The notes below the pieces were generated by a model. It worked only from the letters and a program-made list of their open reading frames with translations, had not been told where the DNA came from and made no database searches. Below, piece by piece: positions 51,801 to 64,000 of a stretch of DNA of 64,000 bases (position 1 is its first letter; each line of letters opens with the position of its first letter). The position numbers and the translations under genes are program-made. Origin of the DNA: Veillonella intestinalis (GTDB taxonomy: Bacteria; Bacillota; Negativicutes; Veillonellales; Veillonellaceae); assembly GCF_943193155.1 (NCBI RefSeq), contig NZ_CALPDB010000001.1, positions 124,001 to 188,000 on the forward strand. Direction: 5' to 3'.

Positions 51801-51998
51801 ATGACATCCTTAGCATTTATTCTAGGCTGTATTCCATTAGCTATTTCTAGTGGGGCTGGTGCCGGTGCTCGTGTATCCATGGGGATTACCGTAGTAGCTG
51901 GTATGACCTCTGCTACTTTATTTGGTATCTTTGTAATCCCAATGTTATTTATCTTGATTGAAAATATTGGGTTTGGTAAAAAAGATAAAAAGCATTAA
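48855..51998 (+). CDS. RND multidrug efflux pump (HAE1 family)
   Basis: This 1047-aa, 12-helix protein has the HAE1 start MSKFFINRPIFAIVLSLIITIVGL, two large periplasmic loops and the proton-relay aspartates in GLVVDDAIVVIEAVE. Length and motifs match AcrB. It exports drugs, bile or other amphiphiles by exchange with protons. The start is a GTG. No outer-membrane TolC-type partner gene follows in this window, so one elsewhere in the genome must be used. Confidence 0.93.
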   Translation: MSKFFINRPIFAIVLSLIITIVGLVSMFTLPVARYPEITPPQVRVSTSYVGASASVVSDTVASVIESQIIGVQDMDYMMSTSSSSGSYSLTVQFNQGTDADMDTVNTQNRVQRALASLPSEVQNVGVITTKSTGDMSLVFALKSLDESSYDQTFLKNYASNYMMDEIKSINGVGSVQEFGSDFAMRIWLNPAKMAQHNVTIAQVVNAISSQNKQAAAGSLGTEPIPSNQQVSHNITIQGRLMTTEEFGNIIIKTDTTGNLLRLKDVSNIELGSKDYGFSAKSDGKPMAAFAVSLTSDANAIETITKVKQVLEQQKENLPPGVEYTIIVDNTNFVTASIEEVIHTFVEALILVALIVYIFLQSWRSTLIPMIAVPVSLLGTFAAFEVLGFTINTLTLFAMVLAIGLVVDDAIVVIEAVEYEIKVNGLKPHEATIEAMKNVQGPVIGIAFVLASVFVPVSFMGGMTGILYKQFALTVAVSVAISAFVALTLTPALCAMMLKPHVPKEKEDFIHRGLNKFNDALERFSDWYGYQLARLAKHLWLTVVVLIGFVLVSVGVFRVLPSAFVPSEDNGYYMVAISLPEGATSSRTMDVIEKVTAFMNEDSDIVDKAGISGFDILSSAQKTSGGLMFATLADWSERKGAGQDVDSKIGKLMGFTATVPEATILPMNPPPIPGLGSTGGFSMYIINKAGDTPEQMATVVNDFLGEARKQPVFASIYTTYSDGTPTYDFEINRDKAARDGVSVSDIFTTLQGFYGSIQVNDFNEFGKNYKVVIQAQQDYRVSPENNNNVYVANSSGTLYPVANYIKSTATTSVSTITRFNNYPAVKIGGSQGAGYSSGDAIAALEEAAKNLPQGYTYDWADQSREEVKAGTQTILILGMGIIFVFLVLAALYESWKVPFAVLFSVPSGIVGAALIPWLLNLTGTYNLTNDIYLQIGLLTLVGLAAKNAILIIEYAKIRVDERGMRFVDAAIEAAKIRLRPILMTSLAFILGCIPLAISSGAGAGARVSMGITVVAGMTSATLFGIFVIPMLFILIENIGFGKKDKKH

Positions 51999-52111
51999 TT
52001 GATATGTTAGTTTATTGATTAGGCTTGCCAAATAGACAATTACAATTACATATGGACAGCAATTCCTTATTTTAGAAAGTTTATGAAGTGAGTATTTCGC
52101 TGCTTGATTTG

Positions 52112-52151
52112 AAACGATGAGTATACCTTTAGGTATGCTCATCGTTTTTTA
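52112..52151 (+). terminator. Terminator after the RND pump
   Basis: AAACGATGAGTATACC (52112-52127) pairs with GGTATGCTCATCGTTT (52132-52147) with one G-U pair, followed by a T-run. It lies in the 370-bp gap before the DcuC-like gene. The remainder of the gap holds no other clear element. Confidence 0.9.
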
Positions 52152-52370
52152 GTTGGAAGGACGAGCGAATACAGAAATACTTAGCTGTTTTATGCTTCAT
52201 AATTTTTAGAAAAAGTCAATGTCATTTATGCATATTAAGTATAATTAAGATGAATAAGTTCGTGATATAATGTATACAAAATTAGGTGTATGCGTATGAG
52301 ATGGACAGCATGCATCGGCAATAACACTGAAAGAATTACTAAGTTGTGATTAAAGTAAGGAGGTATGCAT

Positions 52371-53750
52371 GTGAATATTTTAATTTCAGTGATTGTTATT
52401 TTATGGATTGGTACCCTTGTATTTAAAAGGTACAAAGCGCAAGCCGTGCTCTTTATTGGTGGTATGGTATTATTGGCATTAGCATATTTACTAGGGTATG
52501 GCACGATTCTAGGGGCTAAACAAGCAACGGGGAATTTTATTTTTGATATTTTCGAACTTATTCGTATTTTATTTAGTGAACGTGCAGCTAAATTAGGTCT
52601 TAATATTATGGCGGTAGCAGGCTTTGCACGTTATATGGATCATATTGGAGCATCCCGTGCGTTAGTTACATTAACAATTCAGCCTTTACGGAAGTTAAAA
52701 TCACCTTATATCGTACTAAGTGCTTGCTGGGTATTAGGTATGGTAATTGGGTTAGCTATTAATAGTGCGTCTGGTTTAGCGATGCTATTGATGGTAACTA
52801 TGTATCCAGTATTGATTGCATTAGGTGTAAGTAAATTGTCTGCTACAGCAGCTATTGCTACTACTCTTTGTTTGGACTGGAGCCCAAGTGATACAGGTAC
52901 AATCTTTGCGGCTGAATTAGCAGGTCTTGACCCAGTAACATATTGGCATTCTTTCCAAGTGCCAGTAGCGCTATGGGTATTCCCAGTAGTAGCAGTTCTT
53001 CATTACTTTACTCAAAAGTACATGGATAAACGTGATGGCCATGTAGTGGTAGCTCAAGAAGCAACTGTTAATGAAGACAAAATGACAAATGAAGACTTAA
53101 AAGTTGAAGCACCGTTGTATTATGCAATTTTACCAGTTATTCCATTAGCTTTAATTTTATCTTTCTCTAGCCTATGGATTTCTTGGATTAAAATGAACAT
53201 TATTATGGCTATGTTAATTGGTACAACTATTGGCATGATTTTCCAATATGTACGTACGTTAGACGGTAAATCCGTACTTGCCGATTTACAAGTATACTTT
53301 GACGGCATGGGTCGTCAAATGGCAAATGTAGTCAGCCTTATCGTAGCAGGTGAATTATTTGCTAAAGGTCTTATGGCGATTGGTACTATTGATGCGCTAA
53401 TTAACTGGGCTAAGTCATCTGGTTTTGGTGGTATCGGTATTACCTTAGTAATGGTAGCAATTATTGGTGTATCTTCTGTTGTAATGGGGTCTGGTAATGC
53501 GCCATTCTTCGCTTTTGCTAACTTAGTACCATCCATTGCAGCATCTACAGGGGTTTCTGCAGCTCTTATGATTTTGCCAATGCACTTTATTGCCAGTGCG
53601 TTCCGCGCAATTTCACCAATTACAGCTGTAATTGTAGTAGCTTCTGGTATGGCTGGTATATCTCCATTTGATTTGGTAAAACGGACCGCTATTCCAATGA
53701 TAGGGGCCGGTATTACATTAGTTATTGCTAACTTTGTTATGTTCTTATAA
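52371..53750 (+). CDS. dcuC: DcuC-type anaerobic C4-dicarboxylate transporter
   Basis: This 459-aa polytopic protein resembles DcuC, with NFIFDIFELIRILFSERAAKLGLNIM near residues 55-80, GLAINSASGLAMLLMVTMYP and LCLDWSPSDTGTIFAAELA. In anaerobes it exchanges succinate, fumarate or malate across the membrane, fitting the lactate-to-propionate metabolism of Veillonella. GTG 52371 lies seven bases after AAGGAGG and is preferred over ATG 52365. Confidence 0.87.
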   Translation: MNILISVIVILWIGTLVFKRYKAQAVLFIGGMVLLALAYLLGYGTILGAKQATGNFIFDIFELIRILFSERAAKLGLNIMAVAGFARYMDHIGASRALVTLTIQPLRKLKSPYIVLSACWVLGMVIGLAINSASGLAMLLMVTMYPVLIALGVSKLSATAAIATTLCLDWSPSDTGTIFAAELAGLDPVTYWHSFQVPVALWVFPVVAVLHYFTQKYMDKRDGHVVVAQEATVNEDKMTNEDLKVEAPLYYAILPVIPLALILSFSSLWISWIKMNIIMAMLIGTTIGMIFQYVRTLDGKSVLADLQVYFDGMGRQMANVVSLIVAGELFAKGLMAIGTIDALINWAKSSGFGGIGITLVMVAIIGVSSVVMGSGNAPFFAFANLVPSIAASTGVSAALMILPMHFIASAFRAISPITAVIVVASGMAGISPFDLVKRTAIPMIGAGITLVIANFVMFL

Positions 53751-53844
53751 TTAAAACATAAGTAAAGTACTAGTTAGTAAAAACATAGTTATGACAGTGT
53801 AATTACAGAGTGATTACAGCGTAGTTGCTCAATAAAAATTAATG

Positions 53845-53883
53845 AAAATCTCCACCTGATACATTGGGTGGAGATTTTTTTGT
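53845..53883 (+). terminator. Terminator after dcuC
   Basis: AAAATCTCCACC (53845-53856) pairs perfectly with GGTGGAGATTTT (53867-53878), followed by T. Confidence 0.93.
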
Positions 53884-53981
53884 CATCCTCTATTTACCCA
53901 TACTGAAAAGGGGTAATCTATGATATAATAAATAAGATAAATTAACTTCGTTAATTCTAAATATTTTATGAGGTGATATAC

Positions 53982-55259
53982 ATGAGTGAAAATGTGATTT
54001 TCGTAACTGGCCATAAGAGCCCTGATACTGATTCTTTCTGTTCTGCTTTAGGCTATGCTAATTTAAAAAATCAAATGGGCATTTCGGCTAAAGCAATTTG
54101 TGCTGGTCCTGCGAATAAGGAAACGTCCTTTGTACTCGATTATTTTAAAGTAGAACATCCTGAAATCGTAACTAGCTTTGCTGTACGCATTAAAGATGTA
54201 TTAGAAGCTGTACCAGCGGTAGAAGCAGATGCTAATTTAGAAGCTGTTCTTGCATGGCGCAAAGAACATGATATGAATCGTGTTCCTGTTGTAAAAGATG
54301 GTAAATTCGTAGGTGTGATTTTACCAAGTCGTTTGATTGAAGCATTAGCAGGCGCTTGGCTTGAACAGAAAACTGTGACAGCTGGCGAGTTAGTATCCAA
54401 AGCTGGTTGTCAACTTATTTCTCCAGATTTAAAATTGAAAGAATTTGATCGTGGCCATAATGGTGCATTCCCAGTAGTTGATGGGGATACCTATTTTGGT
54501 ATGGTTCGTTCTCATGTAGAAGCACCTAAAGAAAAACAAAAAGTAATTTTAATCGATCATAATGAAAAGGTTCAAATTATTGATGATATTGAAGACGCTG
54601 AAATCGTAGAAAACGTAGATCACCATCGTATTGGTGGTTTAGTGACTGAAAATCCTATTTTCATTCATTACGAGCCAGTAGGCTGTTCTTGTACTATTGT
54701 AGCTAATTTCTACTGGCAATATGGCCAAGACATTCCAAAACATATTGCAGGGCTTTTATTATCAGCTATTATTTCTGATACTGTATTATTCCGTTCGCCA
54801 ACTTGCACACCAAAAGATGTAGAAACAGCTAAAAAATTAGCTACTATTGCTGGTGTTGATTTAGAAGCATATGGTCTTGAAATGTTAAAAGCTGGTGCTG
54901 ATGTATCTGATTTTAGCGATGAAAAAATTGTTCGTACTGATATGAAAGAATTTAGTGCTAATGGCCAAGTATTTACAATCGGTCAATTATCTACTATGAA
55001 TGCTGATGATGTGTTGACTCGTAAACCAGCGTTATTAAAAGCGTTAGAAGAATTACGGGCTGCTAATAATTATGTAGCATCTTATATTATGGTAACGGAT
55101 ATTCTAAAAGAAAGCACAAATCTATTATTTGCTGGTGATGTAGCACATATTGTAAAAGCTGCTTTCGGCGAAGAACCAAAAGACCAAGAAGTATTCCTCG
55201 CTAATACTTTATCTCGTAAAAAACAAATTGTTCCTCAAATTTGGGGAGCTATGAAATAA
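53982..55259 (+). CDS. ppaC: CBS-domain family II inorganic pyrophosphatase
   Basis: This 425-aa enzyme hydrolyses pyrophosphate and carries a pair of CBS domains (about 70-190) inserted into the DHH domain. The catalytic Mn/Co site is shown by GHKSPDTDSFCSA and by NVDHHRIGG, with the C-terminal DHHA2 domain at 300-425. In known CBS-PPases adenine nucleotides bind the CBS pair. A DRTGG domain seen in some homologues is absent. ATG 53982 follows AGGTG. Confidence 0.93.
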   Translation: MSENVIFVTGHKSPDTDSFCSALGYANLKNQMGISAKAICAGPANKETSFVLDYFKVEHPEIVTSFAVRIKDVLEAVPAVEADANLEAVLAWRKEHDMNRVPVVKDGKFVGVILPSRLIEALAGAWLEQKTVTAGELVSKAGCQLISPDLKLKEFDRGHNGAFPVVDGDTYFGMVRSHVEAPKEKQKVILIDHNEKVQIIDDIEDAEIVENVDHHRIGGLVTENPIFIHYEPVGCSCTIVANFYWQYGQDIPKHIAGLLLSAIISDTVLFRSPTCTPKDVETAKKLATIAGVDLEAYGLEMLKAGADVSDFSDEKIVRTDMKEFSANGQVFTIGQLSTMNADDVLTRKPALLKALEELRAANNYVASYIMVTDILKESTNLLFAGDVAHIVKAAFGEEPKDQEVFLANTLSRKKQIVPQIWGAMK

Positions 55260-55303
55260 GCCAATTAAGTAGTGATTAGCTATTTAATTGAAGTGTGAAT
55301 TGA

Positions 55304-55334
55304 CAAAAACGTTGCCTCTTGCAACGTTTTTGTT
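55304..55334 (+). terminator. Terminator after ppaC
   Basis: CAAAAACGTTGC (55304-55315) and GCAACGTTTTTG (55321-55332) form a perfect 12-bp stem with a short loop. Confidence 0.9.
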
Positions 55335-55366
55335 CATTACCGATTAAAAGTAAGGAAAGGACTGTT

Positions 55367-59615
<4,249 letters not shown>

Positions 59616-59622
59616 GCTTGTT

Positions 59623-59651
59623 TTGTATTGTTACAGCTGATTTGATATAAT
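59623..59651 (+). promoter_or_regulatory. gatCAB promoter
   Basis: TTGTAT (59623-59628) and TATAAT (59646-59651) are separated by 17 bp in the short gap between ligA and gatC. Confidence 0.6.
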
Positions 59652-59675
59652 AATACAATGAAAGGATGTGTACGC

Positions 59676-59966
59676 ATGAAAATCAATCGGGACGAAATCA
59701 AGAAGATTGCTTTATTATCACGCTTAGATATTAGTGAAGAGAATATGGGCTCTGTAGAAAAAGCCTTAAATGACGTTTTATCATATGTAACAGAATTAGA
59801 AGAATTGGACCTTGATGGGGTACAACCTATGGCTCACGCAGTGCCGTTACAAAATGTATTCCGCGAAGATGAAGTTAAACCATCACTCGACCATGACTTA
59901 GCATTACAAAATGCACCAGAAGAAGAAAATGGTTACTTCAAAGTACCGCGAGTTATACAGGAATAG
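59676..59966 (+). CDS. gatC: Asp/Glu-tRNA amidotransferase subunit GatC
   Basis: This 96-aa subunit (INRDEIKKIALLSRLDISEE and MAHAVPLQNVFREDEVKPSL) wraps around GatA and GatB in the amidotransferase that turns Glu-tRNA-Gln into Gln-tRNA-Gln. ATG 59676 is chosen because AAAGGATG lies upstream; ATG 59658 lies inside that ribosome site. It is followed by gatA after 11 bp. Confidence 0.93.
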   Translation: MKINRDEIKKIALLSRLDISEENMGSVEKALNDVLSYVTELEELDLDGVQPMAHAVPLQNVFREDEVKPSLDHDLALQNAPEEENGYFKVPRVIQE

Positions 59967-59977
59967 GAGGAAGCACT

Positions 59978-61435
59978 GTGACAATTCATGAATTACATCA
60001 AAAATTAACAGCTAAGGAATTATCTGCTGTAGAATTAACCAAAGCTGTTATTGCTCATAAAGAAAAAACTGAGCCAACCGTACATGCGTACTTATCAGAC
60101 TCTCATGGAGCTGCTTTGGCAGTAGCGACTAAAGTAGATGAAAAAATTGCAGCTGGTGAAACAATTTCACCATTGGCAGGTATTCCAGGCGCCATTAAAG
60201 ATAATATTTGTATTAAAGATCAAAAGGCTACATGTGCTTCTAAAATGTTAGAAAACTTTGTGCCCCCTTATAATGCTACAGTTATTGAAAAGTTAGCCAG
60301 CCAAGATTATGTAAGTCTTGGTAAAGTTAATATGGATGAATTTGCTATGGGTGGGTCTACAGAAAACTCAGCGTTAGCTAAAACAACGAATCCATGGAAT
60401 GCAGAATATGTACCAGGTGGTTCTTCCGGTGGTAGTGCAGCTGCTGTATCCGCTGGTAGTGCTATTTGGGCGTTAGGGTCTGATACGGGTGGTTCGATTC
60501 GTCAGCCAGGGGCGTATTGTGGCGTAGTAGGTTTAAAACCAACCTATGGCAATGTATCTCGTTATGGTTTGATTGCCTTTGCATCTTCCTTAGATCAGAT
60601 TGGCCCTGTCACACGCGATGTAACTGATGCAGCCATTGTATTGAATGCGATTACTGGTCATGACCATCGTGATTCTACGTCCATTCCAGGGGACCGTCCT
60701 GATTACACAAAAGCCTTAGTAAGCGATGTAAAAGGCTTGAAAATAGGTATGCCAAAAGAATATTTTGGCGATGGTATTAATAGTGAAGTCCGCGAAGCGA
60801 TTGAAAAAGCCGCAAAGACTTATGAAGATTTAGGCGCTAAAATTGTAGAAGTTAGCTTGCCTACGTCTAAATATGCCTTGTCCGCATATTATATTATTGC
60901 CTTAGCAGAAGCTAGTTCTAACTTAGCCCGTTATGATGGGGTAAGCTATGGCTTACGTGTACCAGCTGATAATTTAGTTGAAATGTCGACTAAGACGCGT
61001 ACGGAAGGTTTTGGACCTGAAGTACAACGCCGTATTTTACTTGGTACCTATGTATTGAGTTCTGGTTACTATGATGCTTATTATTTGAAAGCGTTGAAAG
61101 CACGTCGTTTGATTAAAAATGAATTTGATGCGGCTTTTGAAAATGTAGATGTATTATTAACGCCAACAGCACCAAATACAGCGTTTAAATTTGGTGAAAA
61201 AATTAATGATCCATTATCTATGTATATGGAAGATATTTGTACCACCCCAGTTAACTTGGCTGGTATTCCTGGTATTTCAATCCCTGCTGGTTTTGCAAGC
61301 AATGGTATGCCGATTGGCATGCAATTATTGGCGCCTGCTATGGGTGAAGAGGTGTTACTACGCACTGCTTATACCTTTGAGCAAGCTCGTCCTGAATGTA
61401 ATAAAGTAGCATCCATTGGGGAGGTAACACTATGA
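59978..61435 (+). CDS. gatA: Asp/Glu-tRNA amidotransferase subunit GatA
   Basis: This 485-aa amidase-signature enzyme releases ammonia from glutamine or asparagine. [14 protein letters not shown] holds the catalytic serines, and the lysine in [10 protein letters not shown] completes the Ser-cis-Ser-Lys triad. The start is a GTG after AGGAGG. It overlaps gatB by four bases. Confidence 0.95.
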   Translation: MTIHELHQKLTAKELSAVELTKAVIAHKEKTEPTVHAYLSDSHGAALAVATKVDEKIAAGETISPLAGIPGAIKDNICIKDQKATCASKMLENFVPPYNATVIEKLASQDYVSLGKVNMDEFAMGGSTENSALAKTTNPWNAEYVPGGSSGGSAAAVSAGSAIWALGSDTGGSIRQPGAYCGVVGLKPTYGNVSRYGLIAFASSLDQIGPVTRDVTDAAIVLNAITGHDHRDSTSIPGDRPDYTKALVSDVKGLKIGMPKEYFGDGINSEVREAIEKAAKTYEDLGAKIVEVSLPTSKYALSAYYIIALAEASSNLARYDGVSYGLRVPADNLVEMSTKTRTEGFGPEVQRRILLGTYVLSSGYYDAYYLKALKARRLIKNEFDAAFENVDVLLTPTAPNTAFKFGEKINDPLSMYMEDICTTPVNLAGIPGISIPAGFASNGMPIGMQLLAPAMGEEVLLRTAYTFEQARPECNKVASIGEVTL

Positions 61436-62874
61436 AATATGAAACAGTCGTAGGACTGGAAGTACATACGGAATTAAAAACAAAGTCTAAAATTTTCTGC
61501 GGTTGTACCACTGAATTTGGTGGAGACCAAAATACCCATGTGTGCCCTGTTTGTTTAGGACTTCCAGGGGTATTGCCAGTACTTAATAAAAAGGTCGTAG
61601 ACTATGCGATTCGTGTAGGCTTAGCTTTAAATTGTGAAATTTTACAATTTAATAAATTTGACCGCAAAAACTATTATTATCCAGATTTGCCTAAAAACTG
61701 GCAAACCTCGCAATATGACTTACCAATTTGTCTCAATGGTCATTTAGATATTGAAGTGAATGGTGAAACTCGTCGTATTCGCATTACTCGTATTCACATG
61801 GAAGAAGATGCTGGTAAATTAGTTCATAGCGGCAATACCATTAGCACGTCTGACTCTTCTAATGTAGACTATAACCGTACGGGTGTGCCACTTCTAGAAA
61901 TCGTATCTGAACCAGATCTTCGTTCTGGTGAAGAGGCTAGAGCTTATGTGGAAAAACTTCGCTCCATCATTAAATACTTAGACGTATCTGATGTGCGTAT
62001 GGAAGAAGGTAGTTTGCGTTGCGATGCTAATATTTCAGTTCGTTTAATGGGCGAAGAAAAATTAGGCACAAAAACAGAAATTAAAAATATGAACTCCTTA
62101 ACTGCTTTGCAAAAAGGGATTGAATATGAAGCCGTTCGTCAGGCTGAAACATTAGAAGATGGTGGCGAAATTGTACAAGAAACACGCACTTGGGATGATG
62201 GTAAAGGTATGACTTTATCTATGCGTAAAAAAGAAGCAGAAAATGATTACCGTTACTTCCCAGAGCCAGATTTGGTACCAATCGTAATCAGCGATGAACA
62301 AATTGAAGAAGCTCGTCAATCTTTACCAGAATTGCCAGATGCTAAGATTGCTCGTTTCAAAGCAGAATATGGCTTATCTGAAGAAGATAGCAATATTTTG
62401 ACTACTATGCGTGAAACTGCTGATTATTTAGATGCAGCGGTAAAAGCAGGGGCGGATGCTAAAACAGCGGCTAACTGGATGCTTGGTGATTTATCTAAAA
62501 TGGTCAATGAAGCGGGCATTACCTTCGCTGAAGCTAAAGTAAAACCAGAACAATTAGCAGCTATGATTGCTTTAATTGAAAAAGGTACTATTTCTGGTAA
62601 AATTGCTAAGAAAGTTATCGTTTCTATGTGGGAAACGGGTAAGGATCCTCAGAAAATCGTAGAAGAAGAGGGCCTTGTTCAGATTACTGATACAGGCGCT
62701 ATTGAAGAAATCGTAAAACAAGTTATTGCGGATAATCCAAAATCAGTTGAAGATTTCCAAAGCGGTAAAGGTAAAGCGATTGGTTTCTTAGTGGGCCAAG
62801 TTATGAAACTTAGCAAGGGCCGTGCTAACCCTGGTGTAGTTAATGAATTATTACAGAAACATTTGAAAGCATAA
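61432..62874 (+). CDS. gatB: Asp/Glu-tRNA amidotransferase subunit GatB
   Basis: This 480-aa subunit activates Glu-tRNA-Gln (or Asp-tRNA-Asn) with ATP and accepts ammonia from Gat[24 protein letters not shown] and [13 protein letters not shown] are signatures, and the YqeY-like tail domain lies at about 330-480. It is translationally coupled to gatA by an ATGA overlap. No GlnRS gene was seen in this window, consistent with use of the indirect pathway. Confidence 0.95.
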   Translation: MKYETVVGLEVHTELKTKSKIFCGCTTEFGGDQNTHVCPVCLGLPGVLPVLNKKVVDYAIRVGLALNCEILQFNKFDRKNYYYPDLPKNWQTSQYDLPICLNGHLDIEVNGETRRIRITRIHMEEDAGKLVHSGNTISTSDSSNVDYNRTGVPLLEIVSEPDLRSGEEARAYVEKLRSIIKYLDVSDVRMEEGSLRCDANISVRLMGEEKLGTKTEIKNMNSLTALQKGIEYEAVRQAETLEDGGEIVQETRTWDDGKGMTLSMRKKEAENDYRYFPEPDLVPIVISDEQIEEARQSLPELPDAKIARFKAEYGLSEEDSNILTTMRETADYLDAAVKAGADAKTAANWMLGDLSKMVNEAGITFAEAKVKPEQLAAMIALIEKGTISGKIAKKVIVSMWETGKDPQKIVEEEGLVQITDTGAIEEIVKQVIADNPKSVEDFQSGKGKAIGFLVGQVMKLSKGRANPGVVNELLQKHLKA

Positions 62875-62946
62875 ATAATTACTGATATATTTAGCTGTAT
62901 CAGTAAAAATCTGCTCGTCTTATAGTAAGGACACAGGAGATTGCCT

Positions 62947-63324
62947 ATGGAAAATAAACAATCTTATGAAACAAAAAACACGAATGTCTTATCTGATGAA
63001 GAACGTCGTGCTTTCGATGGTATGACCATTGATGAAGAAGGCCGTGAACAATCAGAAGAAGATATTCGTCGTGCTAAGCAAAAGGAAACTAAAGAGGCCT
63101 ATGCCTATGGATCGAATGAAGGGCCTTATGGCACCCATGAAGGCTTTCCTAAGATGAAGGTATATACATTTAGTTCTTTAGGTTGGAAGGGAAAGCTTGT
63201 GTTGGCTACCTTGGCGGCCGTTGCTTTAGGTGTGTTGTTCTTTTTTGGTAGTTTATTTTTGATTGGGTTTAGTGTAGTCGCAATTGGTGTTGCTTTATTG
63301 GCGCTTTTGCGAAAACTGTTTTAG
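62947..63324 (+). CDS. Small membrane protein of unknown function
   Basis: This product of about 125 aa has a charged N-terminal half (ETKNTNVLSDEERRAFDG, DEEGREQSEEDIRRAKQKE) and a C-terminal half with two hydrophobic helices (LVLATLAAVALGVLFFFGSLFLIG). It is probably an inner-membrane protein with a cytoplasmic N-terminus. I recognise no family. An AGGAG site lies before ATG 62947. It is 72 bp after gatB and ends in a large composite terminator. Confidence 0.65.
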   Translation: MENKQSYETKNTNVLSDEERRAFDGMTIDEEGREQSEEDIRRAKQKETKEAYAYGSNEGPYGTHEGFPKMKVYTFSSLGWKGKLVLATLAAVALGVLFFFGSLFLIGFSVVAIGVALLALLRKLF

Positions 63325-63330
63325 GAGATA

Positions 63331-63404
63331 AACGCTCAGTATGAAAAGCGTTGGCTCGCCGTGTAAACACGGATGCCAACTTATTTTCATACTGAGCGTT
63401 TTTT
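63331..63404 (+). terminator. Large nested terminator
   Basis: AACGCTCAGTATGAAAA (63331-63347) pairs over 17 bp with its complement (63384-63400). Inside lie GTTGGC/GCCAAC and CCGTGT/ACACGG stems. The right arm is followed by T. It stops transcription from the gat region and seeds a downstream repeat. Confidence 0.88.
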
Positions 63405-63597
63405 GAAACAATTTTCTGATGAAGTGCCAATAAGGCAGACACAATTGCTAAGAGTCTGTAGTGCCGGTGTCAGCTTATTTTCATACCGAGCGTTTTTTGA
63501 AATGATTTTGTGATGAAGTGCCAATAAGGCAGACACAATTGCTATGAGACTGTAGTGCGGATGTCAACTTATTTTTATATCGAGAGTTTTTTGATTG
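63370..63597 (+). repeat. 94-bp imperfect tandem repeat derived from the terminator right arm
   Basis: A 94-bp unit repeats about 2.4 times. GAAGTGCCAATAAGGCAGAC occurs at 63421 and again at 63515. The sequence TTTTCATACxGAGCGTT recurs at 63384, 63478 and, degraded, 63572. Only the right arm and tail of the terminator are copied; the left arm occurs once. It lies in a 430-bp intergenic region without other genes. Confidence 0.85.
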
Positions 63598-63755
63598 GTT
63601 AACAGCTTGCGTTTCCTCAATATTTTCGCTATTGTATATGTATATAAAGTATTAGAAAAGCAATTCAAAAGTAATTTAAATGTAATTCAACAGTAGCTTA
63701 CGAACTAAGCTAATCGCAGGCTACGTAAATCAATAGTGGATAGATGAGGAAAACT

Positions 63756-64000
63756 ATGGAGCAAATAAAGAAGCCTATTGTGGCGTTAATGTATGATTTT
63801 GACAAAACACTTTGTACTAAAGATATGCAAGAATATGGTTTTATTCCTGAGCTTGGAATGACGCCTGCCGAATTTTGGCAAGAAGCTAATGGTTTAACTG
63901 ATAGTGAAGGGATGGACGGTATTTTAGCATACATGTTCATGATGGTTAAAATGAGTCAACGACATGAAGTACGTATTACCCGAGAAACACTTAATAGTCT
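63756..64000 (+). CDS. HAD-superfamily phosphatase-like protein, 5' part (cut by window end)
   Basis: The first 81 codons read MEQIKKPIVALMYDFDKTLCTKDMQEYG and so on. YDFDKTLC is the HAD motif I, in which the first aspartate is the nucleophile. GAGGA precedes ATG 63756. The rest lies beyond base 64000, so subclass and full length are unknown. Confidence 0.75.
   Translation, partial: MEQIKKPIVALMYDFDKTLCTKDMQEYGFIPELGMTPAEFWQEANGLTDSEGMDGILAYMFMMVKMSQRHEVRITRETLNS

Noticed and set aside
63370-63597. CRISPR-like repeat array
   Set aside because: There are only about 2.4 copies of a 94-bp unit with no unique spacers between short constant repeats. The shared segment derives from a terminator arm.

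Overview
This 64-kb window is AT-rich and almost completely packed with genes. It looks like a chromosome segment of a diderm Firmicute (Negativicutes), most likely Veillonella or a close relative; the genus is inferred from gene content only. The Firmicute side is shown by the CtsR-McsA-McsB-ClpC operon, a T-box leader before cysS, mini-RNase III, a SigH-type sigma factor, a CBS-containing family II pyrophosphatase and GatCAB. The outer-membrane side is shown by ExbB-ExbD-TonB, a TonB-dependent receptor and an RND efflux pump.

Layout. 1-6.9 kb: a cobalamin riboswitch with an intrinsic terminator leads into exbB-exbD-tonB-btuC-btuD-btuF-btuB, a whole vitamin B12 uptake route across both membranes. 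7-18 kb: an accessory and stress region. It holds a MerR-family regulator followed by a MerR-type promoter driving a very short transcript with tiny ORFs; a CsoR-like repressor and a P1B-type metal ATPase with two CsoR-type operators; two orphan secreted proteins; a FrnE/DsbA-like protein; a deletion-scarred RibD_C-family pseudogene; an arsenic cluster (arsR, acr3, a cysteine hydrolase, arsC) with matching ArsR operators; and a MarR-SMR pair. 18-23.4 kb: a nikABCDE-type nickel ABC importer. 23.8-30.9 kb: ferritin, then ctsR-mcsA-mcsB-clpC and radA.

31-44 kb is housekeeping: PIN-TRAM protein, fused ispDF, gltX, pepT, then a Cys T-box and cysS-mrnC-rlmB-NYN-sigH-secG-rnr-smpB, with tmRNA convergent to smpB and a tRNA-Leu(CAA). 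44.9-54 kb holds a YeiH-family permease, a rubrerythrin-like protein, TetR plus an RND adaptor and pump, and a DcuC-type carrier. 54-64 kb holds the CBS-PPase, pcrA, ligA, gatCAB, a small membrane protein, a terminator with a 94-bp tandem repeat, and the 5' part of a HAD-like gene cut by the window end.

Most genes belong to well-known families. The least explained elements are the MerR-promoter micro-transcript (8.06-8.37 kb), the eight-unit 18-bp repeat inside the metal ATPase, the 7-bp repeat across the marR stop codon, the 17-bp tandem repeat before the cysteine hydrolase, and the 94-bp terminator-derived repeat near 63.4 kb. No CRISPR array, prophage, IS element or complete new defence system was seen.
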